Positions 5,151 through 10,685 of a DNA stretch of 10,685 nucleotides are shown in pieces. The position numbers and the translations under genes are program-made. The DNA is from JBARRS01 sp049644345 (GTDB lineage: Bacteria > Actinomycetota > Thermoleophilia > Gaiellales > Gaiellaceae). The DNA is taken from NCBI GenBank assembly GCA_049644345.1, contig JBARRS010000076.1, positions 1 to 10,685 of the forward strand, given 5' to 3'. Within the stretch, counting starts at the first letter, position 1, and each line of letters opens with the position of its first letter. The notes under the pieces are model-generated. The model searched no databases. It saw nothing but the letters and a program-made list of their open reading frames with translations, and had not been told where the DNA came from.

Positions 5151-6053
5151 ATGCGGCGGCCGGAGCTCGCCGAGCTGATGCTGCTCGCGACGGTGGCGCT
5201 CTGGGCGCTCAACTTCAGCGTCTCCAAGTACATCCTCAACCAAGGCCTGAGGCCGCTGGCCTATTCGGGGATCCGTTACGCCGGGGCTGCGATCCTGTCG
5301 GCGCTCGTCGTGCTCTCGCTCGAAGGCTCGCTGCGGGTGCGCCGGGCCGACCTGCCCCTCGTCGGCGGGATGGTGGCCGTCCTGCTCGCCAACCAGCTCT
5401 CCTTCGTGTATGCGCTCCGGTATACGACGGCGGCGACCGTCGCGCTTCTGTTCGGGACGCTGCCGATCTTCACCGGGCTGATCTCGCGCGCGGTCGGAGT
5501 CGAACAGTTGAGCCTCCGTTTCTGGCTCGGCGCCTCCTTCTCGTTCGGCGGCGTCACGCTCCTCACGCTCGGATCGAACGGAAGCGTCTCGGGCAACGTC
5601 TGGGGCGACCTGCTCGGCGTGGCCGCGCCGGCGACCTGGGCCGCCTACTCGGTCGCGATCGCCCCGCTCATGCGCCGCTACTCGCCGGTGCGGCTCTCGG
5701 CCGTCTTCCTGCTCGCGGTCAGCGTGCCGCTGCTCGGTCTAGGCGTTCCACAGCTCAGCCACCAGGAGTTCGATTTCGGCGCGCTCTTCTGGCTCGGCTT
5801 CGCCTACGCGGTAATCGGCCCGCTCGTGCTCACGAACCTGCTCTGGTTCAGCGCGATCGACCGGGTCGGGCCGTCGCGGGCGTCGCTGTACGCGAACCTC
5901 GAGCCGTTCGCGGCCGCGGTGATCGCCCTGCTGCTCCTCTCGGAGTCGATCACCGACCTCCAGGTCGTCGGCGGCCTTGCGATCGCCGCCGGCCTGATCC
6001 TCGCGCGGCGGCGCGAGACCGGGGCGGAGCCGGAGCCCGCACCGGCCGAGTAG
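5151..6053 (+). CDS. EamA/DMT-family transporter (ten TM segments)
   Basis: A 300-residue inner-membrane protein of the drug/metabolite transporter superfamily, with two EamA repeats of five helices each (about residues 8-140 and 151-286). The first helix has the typical LLATVALWALNFSVSKYIL; the end of the first repeat has LRYTTAATVALLFGTLP, and the second repeat has the matching IDRVGPSRASLYANLEPF. Both are conserved DMT helix signatures. The substrate is unpredictable: such proteins export amino acids, purines or other metabolites. An upstream in-phase extension exists but has no family similarity, and the ATG at 5151 begins right before helix 1. The acidic, proline-rich tail (EPEPAPAE) is likely cytosolic. 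The DHA2 exporter follows after nine bases. Confidence 0.92.
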   Translation: MRRPELAELMLLATVALWALNFSVSKYILNQGLRPLAYSGIRYAGAAILSALVVLSLEGSLRVRRADLPLVGGMVAVLLANQLSFVYALRYTTAATVALLFGTLPIFTGLISRAVGVEQLSLRFWLGASFSFGGVTLLTLGSNGSVSGNVWGDLLGVAAPATWAAYSVAIAPLMRRYSPVRLSAVFLLAVSVPLLGLGVPQLSHQEFDFGALFWLGFAYAVIGPLVLTNLLWFSAIDRVGPSRASLYANLEPFAAAVIALLLLSESITDLQVVGGLAIAAGLILARRRETGAEPEPAPAE

Positions 6054-6056
6054 CCT
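6051..6056 (+). promoter_or_regulatory. Putative -10 box (TAGCCT) overlapping the EamA stop codon
   Basis: TAGCCT includes the TAG stop of the EamA gene and is followed by six bases and the GTG at 6063. The GGAAG that abuts the GTG is too close for a normal Shine-Dalgarno, so leaderless initiation is the better reading. Confidence 0.42.
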
Positions 6057-6062
6057 CGGAAG

Positions 6063-7595
6063 GTGGTCCCCCTTCGAGAACGCCTTGCGCGGACACCGCC
6101 GGGCTACAGCTTCTCGATCGGGCGCGTGCTCGCGATCTACGCCGGCCTGATGGCGACCCTCCTGCTCGCCGCGCTCGACCAGACGATCGTCGCGACCGCG
6201 CTGCCGAAGGTCGTCTCGGAGCTGGGCGGGATCTCGCAGTACTCGTGGGTCTTCACCGCGTACATGCTCGGGAGCACCGTCACCGTGCCCCTGTTCGGAA
6301 AGCTCGGCGACGTGTACGGGCGCAAGCCGCTCTTCATCGTCGCGATCACGATCTTCATCGCCGGCTCGGCGCTTTGCGGCACGGCCCAGAACATCACCGA
6401 ACTGGTCGTCTTCCGCGCGATCCAAGGCGTCGGCGCGGGCGGCATCTTCCCGCTCACGATCGCGATGGTCGGGATGATCATCCCGCCGCGCGACCGCGGC
6501 CGCTACCAGGGGCTGATCGGAGCCGTCTTCGCCGCCGCGTCGATCGTCGGCCCGCTCGTCGGCGGGTTCATCGTCGACCACGCGAGCTGGCGATGGGTCT
6601 TCTACGTCAACCTGCCCGTGGGCGTGCTCGCGCTGGCCGTCGTCTACGTGACGATGCCGCGCCGGCGAGAGAAGCAGGAGCACTCGATCGACTGGCTGGG
6701 CGCCGTCGTCCTCGCCGCCGGGACGACCGCGCTCCTGCTCGGCCTCGTCTGGGCCGGCCGCGACTACCCGTGGGCCTCGTCGCACGTCGTCGGCGCGCTA
6801 GTCGTCGCCGTCTTGCTGCTCGCGGTCTTCGCGATCGTCGAACGCCGCGTGCCCGAGCCGATCCTGCCCTTCGACCTGCTGCGGAACCCAACCGTTGCCG
6901 CAAGCGTCGCGTGCATGGCTCTCGTCGGGATGGCGATGTTCGGGACGATCAGCTTCGTGCCACTGTTCGTCCAGGGTGTAATCGGCACCTCGGCGACGTC
7001 GTCAGGTGTCGTGCTGACGCCGCTCATGCTCGGCGCTGTCATCACCAGCGCGCTCTCCGGCCAGCTCGTCTCGCGGACCGGTCGCTACCGGCCCAACACG
7101 CTGGTCGGCCCGCTGATCCTCGGCGCGGGTGCGCTCCTGCTCTGGCGGATGGACGTCCACACGACGAACGGCCAGGCGGCGCGGAACATGGTCATCTCCG
7201 GGATCGGGCTCGGGATGATGATGCAGATCTTCGTCCTCTCGGTCCAGAACGCGGTGCCGCGCCGGGCGATGGGGTCGGCGACGGCACTGACGCAGTTCGC
7301 GCGCTCGATCGGCGCGACCCTTGGTGTGACCCTGATGGGCGTGATCGTCAACCAGAACCTGCCGAAGAGCGTGCGCGTCCAGGGAGTGGCGATACACCGG
7401 CTCCCGCAGGCGGGCCGGGTGGCGCTCGCGAACGCGCTGCACCCCGCGTTCCTGTTGGCGGCGATCTCCTGCGCGTTCGTCTTCCTGATCTCGCTCTTCT
7501 GGATTCGTGAGGTGCCGCTCCGGCGAGGCTTCGAGGACGTTGCGATCGGCGACGAGCCCTCGCCCCAGCCCGGAACGCGGGCGGCTGCCCAGTAA
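6063..7595 (+). CDS. MFS multidrug exporter, DHA2 family (14 TM segments)
   Basis: A 510-residue proton-driven antiporter of the inner membrane, of the EmrB/QacA type. Motifs are LDQTIVATALP (38-48, motif D1 with the membrane-embedded acidic residue), GKLGDVYGRKP (79-89, motif A), R118 in FRAIQGVGAGG (motif B) and GPLVGGFIVD (163-172, motif C, the antiporter signature), followed by WRWVFYVNLPVG, common in DHA2 proteins. Length and hydrophobic pattern fit 14 helices. The GTG start leaves a 20-residue cytosolic N-terminus before helix 1. No TetR or MarR regulator and no EmrA-type partner is adjacent. It lies between EamA and HPPD, with gaps of nine and ten bases, so the three could be co-transcribed, although each also has its own -10-like box. 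Substrate unknown. Confidence 0.93.
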   Translation: MVPLRERLARTPPGYSFSIGRVLAIYAGLMATLLLAALDQTIVATALPKVVSELGGISQYSWVFTAYMLGSTVTVPLFGKLGDVYGRKPLFIVAITIFIAGSALCGTAQNITELVVFRAIQGVGAGGIFPLTIAMVGMIIPPRDRGRYQGLIGAVFAAASIVGPLVGGFIVDHASWRWVFYVNLPVGVLALAVVYVTMPRRREKQEHSIDWLGAVVLAAGTTALLLGLVWAGRDYPWASSHVVGALVVAVLLLAVFAIVERRVPEPILPFDLLRNPTVAASVACMALVGMAMFGTISFVPLFVQGVIGTSATSSGVVLTPLMLGAVITSALSGQLVSRTGRYRPNTLVGPLILGAGALLLWRMDVHTTNGQAARNMVISGIGLGMMMQIFVLSVQNAVPRRAMGSATALTQFARSIGATLGVTLMGVIVNQNLPKSVRVQGVAIHRLPQAGRVALANALHPAFLLAAISCAFVFLISLFWIREVPLRRGFEDVAIGDEPSPQPGTRAAAQ

Positions 7596-7598
7596 GAT
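7593..7598 (+). promoter_or_regulatory. Putative -10 box (TAAGAT) overlapping the exporter stop codon
   Basis: TAAGAT begins with the TAA stop of the DHA2 exporter and is followed by seven bases and the GTG at 7606. It supports the choice of 7606 as the hppD start and a leaderless transcript. Confidence 0.45.
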
Positions 7599-7605
7599 TC
7601 GTGAC

Positions 7606-8703
7606 GTGAGCTCCGCTGATTTCATGCCGCTGAAGGGCTGGGATCACGTCGAGCTCTACGTCGGGAACGCCAAGCAGGCGGCCTACTTCTACGAGCGCGC
7701 CTTCGGCTTCACGCGCACGGCCTACGCAGGGCCCGAGACCGGGGTCCGAGACCGCGCCTCGTACGTGCTCGAGCAGGGCGACATCCGCCTCGTGCTGACG
7801 AGCGGACTGCGTCCGGACAGCGAGATCACGCGCTTCGCCTGCGCACACGGTGACGGCGTCAAGGACGTCGCGCTCGCGGTGCCGGACGCGACCGAGGCAT
7901 ACCGGCAAGCAGTTCAGCGCGGCGCGATCGGGGTCGCCGAGCCGCACTGGGTCGAGGACGACTTCGGCCGCGTGGAGCTTGCGACCATCGCGACCTACGG
8001 TGAGAACGTCCATACGTTCGTCAACCGCGAGGCCTACGAGGGCGCTTACCTCCCCGGCTACTTCTCGGCCGGTGAGAACGGCCGGCTCGACGGTGTCGGC
8101 CTGAAGACGATCGACCACGTCGTCGGGAACGTCGAGCTCGGCCGGATGGAGCACTGGGTCGAGTTCTACGAGCGAACGATGGGCTTCACCGAGCTGATCC
8201 ACTTCTCGGACGAGGCGATCTCGACCGAGTACTCGGCGCTGATGTCGAAAGTGATGATGGACGGCGAGGGAAAGATCAAGTTCCCGATCAACGAGCCGGC
8301 GGAGGGCAAGCGGAAGAGCCAGATCGAGGAGTACCTCGAGTTCTACGGCGGCCCCGGCGTTCAGCACGTCGCGCTGCTCTCCGAGGACATCGTGGCGACG
8401 GTCGAGGCGCTGAGGGAGCGCGGCATCGGCTTCCTCGAGACGCCCGAGGCCTACTACGAGGACGTGGAGGAGCGGGTCGGGGAGATCGGCGAGGACTGGG
8501 ACGACTTGCGCCGGCTTCGCATCCTCGCCGACCGCGACGAGGAGGGCTACCTGCTCCAGGTCTTTACGAAGACGGCGCAGGACCGGCCGACGCTCTTCTT
8601 CGAGGTGATCGAGCGCCACGGCTCGCGCGGCTTCGGCGAGGGCAACTTCAAGGCGCTGTTCGAGGCGATCGAGCGCGAGCAGGCGCTGCGCGGGAATCTC
8701 TAG
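7606..8703 (+). CDS. hppD: 4-hydroxyphenylpyruvate dioxygenase
   Basis: This Fe(II) enzyme converts 4-hydroxyphenylpyruvate and O2 into homogentisate and CO2, the second step of tyrosine catabolism. The 365-residue protein has the two VOC modules of the family: the N-terminal one begins GWDHVELYVGN, and the C-terminal one carries the iron ligands H171 (TIDHVVGNV), H254 (GGPGVQHVALL) and E333 (LFFEVIER). LQVFTK (317-322) and the C-terminal helix GFGEGNFKALFEAIE, which closes the active site, are also present. The frame extends upstream to 7507, but the GTG at 7606 is preferred: it falls after the exporter stop, follows a TAAGAT box and gives the usual N-terminus. Homogentisate dioxygenase and fumarylacetoacetase are not in the window. 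A VOC protein follows in the +1 frame. Confidence 0.96.
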   Translation: MSSADFMPLKGWDHVELYVGNAKQAAYFYERAFGFTRTAYAGPETGVRDRASYVLEQGDIRLVLTSGLRPDSEITRFACAHGDGVKDVALAVPDATEAYRQAVQRGAIGVAEPHWVEDDFGRVELATIATYGENVHTFVNREAYEGAYLPGYFSAGENGRLDGVGLKTIDHVVGNVELGRMEHWVEFYERTMGFTELIHFSDEAISTEYSALMSKVMMDGEGKIKFPINEPAEGKRKSQIEEYLEFYGGPGVQHVALLSEDIVATVEALRERGIGFLETPEAYYEDVEERVGEIGEDWDDLRRLRILADRDEEGYLLQVFTKTAQDRPTLFFEVIERHGSRGFGEGNFKALFEAIEREQALRGNL

Positions 8704-9064
8704 CTACGCCCTCGATCACGTCCAGGTCGTCGGGCCGCCCGGCTGTCTAGTCGAGGCGCGGCGCTTCTACGGCGAGCTCCTCGGACTGCCAGAGCTCGAG
8801 CGTCCGCAAACGATGGGCGGCGAGAGCGTCTGGTTCGGGGTCGGCTCGCAGGAGCTGCACGTCGCGGCGGACGAGGGATTCGTACCGGCGGCGCGGGCCC
8901 ATCCGGCCTTGAGGCTCGAGTTACAAGAGCTGGAGGCGCTCGCGGCTCGGCTCGAGCAGGCCGGGGTCGAGGTGAGCTGGGACGAGCGTCTCCCGGGTTC
9001 GCGGCGCTTTTACACCCGCGACCCGTGGGGGAACAGGCTCGAATTTCTTGCCCGTGGGGCCTGA
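8696..9064 (+). CDS. VOC (glyoxalase/dioxygenase-fold) protein with no canonical start codon
   Basis: A complete single VOC domain can be read from about 8702: YALDHVQVVGPPG, EARRFYGELLGLPE, VWFGVGSQELHV, and a C-terminal RRFYTRDPWGNRLEFLARGA. Counting from the ATC at 8696 (122 residues), the three metal-ligand positions are occupied: H8 (DHV), H55 (LHV) and E116 (LEF). This suggests a working metal-dependent lyase, isomerase, dioxygenase or resistance-type protein; the substrate is unknown. No ATG, GTG or TTG exists in this frame between the stop at 8606 and the ATG at 8813, which would cut off the first strands and one ligand. Options are an ATC start at 8696, a +1 frameshift fusion with HPPD, a mutated start codon, or a sequence error. 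Confidence 0.7.
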   Translation: MSSYALDHVQVVGPPGCLVEARRFYGELLGLPELERPQTMGGESVWFGVGSQELHVAADEGFVPAARAHPALRLELQELEALAARLEQAGVEVSWDERLPGSRRFYTRDPWGNRLEFLARGA

Positions 9065-9108
9065 GCAGACCGCAAGGCACGGGGCCGGACGGCGTCTACA
9101 TCTCCGAG

Positions 9109-9738
9109 ATGAGACAGATGAGACGAACAGTCATAACGGCAACCTTGCTGGTCGGCGCGCTGGGGTACACCGCAGCTGCGGCAGGCCACGGCAAGCCGAA
9201 GCCTCACGCTCAACCGCATCCACACAAGATCAAGACAACCGTTCTGACGACGGACGGGGGTTGCGCCGGCAACACCTGGGCGAACGACACCATCACCCGG
9301 GTAGTGAAGGTGCACCTGAACGCTGACGGTTCGTACCGCATCCGCGAGGAGGACGAGGGGACGTTCACCACCAACGCGGGCGGCGCGGTCGCGAGCCCCG
9401 GCAACTGTGCCGAGAACAAGAGCCACCACGGCCACACCGTCAGCGCGGGGGTGGTCGGAACGCTGAAGGGCTACATCACCGGCACGGTCACGGGTGGGAC
9501 GTTCGACCCGAACGCGACCTGCTCCGCGAATCCGTGCACGCAGGCGATGTTCATCGCGGCGTTCTTCGGGCCGGCCGCGACGTTCTCGTGCCAGACCTCG
9601 AGCACCGACTGCAAGTTCAAGTACGACTACCATGCGAAGAAGCGCCTGCACCTGCTCTTCCGCCACTGGCAGGACCGCGGAACGGGCGCCGGCAGCTTCC
9701 TGCACGAGAAGTTCAAGGGCGACATAGCCGACGCTTAA
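9109..9738 (+). CDS. Exported six-cysteine protein of unknown function
   Basis: The 209-residue protein has a Sec-type signal peptide: RR near the start, hydrophobic core VITATLLVGALGYTAAAA, probable cleavage near residue 25. The mature N-terminus is a His/Pro/Lys linker (HGKPKPHAQPHPHK, residues 27-40). The rest is Gly/Thr-rich and beta-like, with six cysteines (52, 100, 138, 143, 161, 168), an even number suited to disulfides, and motifs such as DGGCAGNTWAND, SHHGHTVSAGV, IAAFFGPAATFSC and FRHWQDRG. I have seen no enzyme signature in it. ATG 9118 is an alternative start. An in-frame extension to 9025 overlaps the VOC gene and would bury the signal peptide, so it is rejected. A hairpin terminator follows. 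Confidence 0.8.
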   Translation: MRQMRRTVITATLLVGALGYTAAAAGHGKPKPHAQPHPHKIKTTVLTTDGGCAGNTWANDTITRVVKVHLNADGSYRIREEDEGTFTTNAGGAVASPGNCAENKSHHGHTVSAGVVGTLKGYITGTVTGGTFDPNATCSANPCTQAMFIAAFFGPAATFSCQTSSTDCKFKYDYHAKKRLHLLFRHWQDRGTGAGSFLHEKFKGDIADA

Positions 9739-9767
9739 GCGGCCAGCCGGTCTTCTCGACCCGAGTC

Positions 9768-9798
9768 AAGAGCCCGCCACCGGCGGGCTCTTCTCGTT
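9768..9798 (+). terminator. Strong hairpin terminator after the exported protein gene
   Basis: AAGAGCCCGCC (9768-9778) pairs perfectly with GGCGGGCTCTT (9782-9792) around a three-base loop, an 11-bp stem. It starts 30 bp after the TAA. The trailing CTCGTT is only modestly T-rich, but the stem itself ends in TT. It separates the exported protein gene from the CDF gene. The symmetrical AA/TT ends could also allow some function in the opposite direction. Confidence 0.8.
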
Positions 9799-9816
9799 GC
9801 GTGCGATGCTTCGAAG

Positions 9817-10685
9817 GTGAGCCCGCAGCGGCGAACGGCGCTCGTCTCGGTCTTCGCGGCGTGCGTCTTGATCGCGCTCAAGCTCGTGGCCGGAATCGCG
9901 TCCGGCAGCCTCGGCCTGCTGTCGGAAGCGGCTCATTCCGGTACCGATCTCGTCGCCGCCCTGCTCACGTTCGTCGCGCTCGGCGTCGCCGAGCAGCCAC
10001 CCGACCGTGGGCACGCTTACGGGCACGGCAAGGCGGAGCACCTGGCCGCGCTGGGGGAAGCCGCGATCCTCGTCGGAGCCAGCCTGGTGATCATCTGGCG
10101 CGCCGTCTGGCGGCTCACGGGGCTCTCCAACTCACACGTGCACGCGACCTGGTACGCGCTCGCTGTGATCGGCGTCGTCATCGTCGTCGACCTGAGCCGC
10201 TCGATCGTCTCCTGGCGGGCCGCGCGGCGCTATCGCAGCTACGCGCTTCAGGCCAATGCCGTCCACTTCGCGACCGATCTTGCGGGATCGGTCGCCGTGC
10301 TGGTCGGGCTCGTGATCGTCCGCGCCGGCCATCCGAGGGCGGACGCGGCCGCCGCGCTCTTCGTCGCGGTGCTCGTACTCGCCGCGGCGGGCCGCCTGAT
10401 GCGGCGGAACGTCGACGTGCTGATGGACCGCGCGCCGGCCGACGCGCAGGAAGCGGCCCGGGCGGCGATCTTGGCGCTCGCGCCCGAAGTTCAGCTGCGA
10501 CGGCTGCGGATGCGTCAAGCGGCGGGTCGCCACTTCGCCGACGTCGTCATCGGCGTCCCCCCGGGAGCCGCGGTCGAGCAGGGCCACGCGGCCGCCGACG
10601 CGGTCGAGGACGCCGTCCACCGCGCGCTCCCTGAGAGCGACGTCGTCGTCCACGTCGAGCCGCTCGGGGGAGGCGCCTCGCCGCT
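9817..10685 (+). CDS. Cation diffusion facilitator (zinc-type) transporter, 3' end outside window
   Basis: At least 289 residues from GTG 9817; the frame is still open at the window edge. CDF proteins exchange protons for divalent metal across the inner membrane, mostly as efflux. Visible features are TM2 with LLSEAAHSGTD, the PPD...HAYGHGKAEHLAAL signature (61-78), TM5 with ANAVHFATDLAGS, and a C-terminal metallochaperone-like domain from about residue 205 ending VVVHVEPL. The membrane site is H40, D44, H150 and D154; an HD/HD set is associated with zinc selectivity in characterised CDFs, versus DD/HD in E. coli YiiP. About six TM segments are expected. Most of the expected domain set is present, so little sequence is missing. 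It follows a terminator and is probably its own unit; GATGCT six bases before the GTG is only a weak -10 match. Confidence 0.92.
   Translation, partial: MSPQRRTALVSVFAACVLIALKLVAGIASGSLGLLSEAAHSGTDLVAALLTFVALGVAEQPPDRGHAYGHGKAEHLAALGEAAILVGASLVIIWRAVWRLTGLSNSHVHATWYALAVIGVVIVVDLSRSIVSWRAARRYRSYALQANAVHFATDLAGSVAVLVGLVIVRAGHPRADAAAALFVAVLVLAAAGRLMRRNVDVLMDRAPADAQEAARAAILALAPEVQLRRLRMRQAAGRHFADVVIGVPPGAAVEQGHAAADAVEDAVHRALPESDVVVHVEPLGGGASP

Noticed and set aside
7348..8619. Long minus-strand open frame of 423 codons opposite hppD
   Set aside because: It is an antisense shadow caused by high GC; the plus strand carries clear HPPD motifs and the antisense product has low-complexity R/E/D-rich composition.
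8813..9064. ATG 8813 as the VOC gene start
   Set aside because: It would remove the first strand, helix and one metal-ligand histidine of a domain that is otherwise complete upstream in the same frame.
9534..10634. Plus-strand open frame of 366 codons over the exported protein and CDF genes
   Set aside because: It crosses a terminator and is a shifted-frame shadow; the CDF signatures are in the frame starting at 9817.

Overview
The window is very GC-rich DNA, densely coding, and chromosomal in character. Gene content suggests a high-GC actinobacterium, possibly of the Thermoleophilia (Gaiellales/Solirubrobacterales) type: a DUF1707 protein, a FabL-type enoyl-ACP reductase, a monofunctional proline dehydrogenase and a DHA2 transporter. 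Several genes lack a Shine-Dalgarno sequence and instead have a TANNNT box six or seven bases before the start codon. The taxonomic assignment is inference. No rRNA, tRNA, CRISPR array, insertion sequence or recognisable defence or biosynthetic cluster was found.

Plus-strand block, 1-3268. The block opens with the tail of an unidentified gene. It continues with a DUF1707/LiaF-like protein (97-687), a small helical protein (697-981), a 136-bp spacer with two hairpins and a duplicated gene end, then proline dehydrogenase (1118-2044) and a class III aminotransferase (2041-3057) that overlap by GTGA. Two bases further on is a decayed GNAT acetyltransferase (3060-3268), readable only as pieces in three frames. 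The proline dehydrogenase/aminotransferase pair suggests that proline is oxidised to pyrroline-5-carboxylate/glutamate semialdehyde and that a semialdehyde or amino acid is then transaminated.

Minus-strand block, 3271-5120 (read right to left). A 92-residue conserved-looking protein of unknown function overlaps fabL by GTGA. After a REPIN-like inverted repeat comes a small SAM-dependent methyltransferase.

Plus-strand block, 5151-10685. A 30-bp divergent promoter region leads into an EamA transporter, a 14-TM DHA2 exporter, 4-hydroxyphenylpyruvate dioxygenase (tyrosine catabolism) and a VOC/glyoxalase-fold protein that lacks a normal start codon. An exported six-cysteine protein of unknown function follows, then a strong hairpin terminator, then a zinc-type cation diffusion facilitator that runs off the window.

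The most distinctive features concern gene organisation rather than a new multi-gene system. Stop codons repeatedly form the first bases of the next gene's putative -10 box. One divergent promoter pair is packed into 30 bp. The GNAT gene is a degraded remnant, one gene end is duplicated around hairpins, and the VOC gene has no ATG, GTG or TTG at the expected start.
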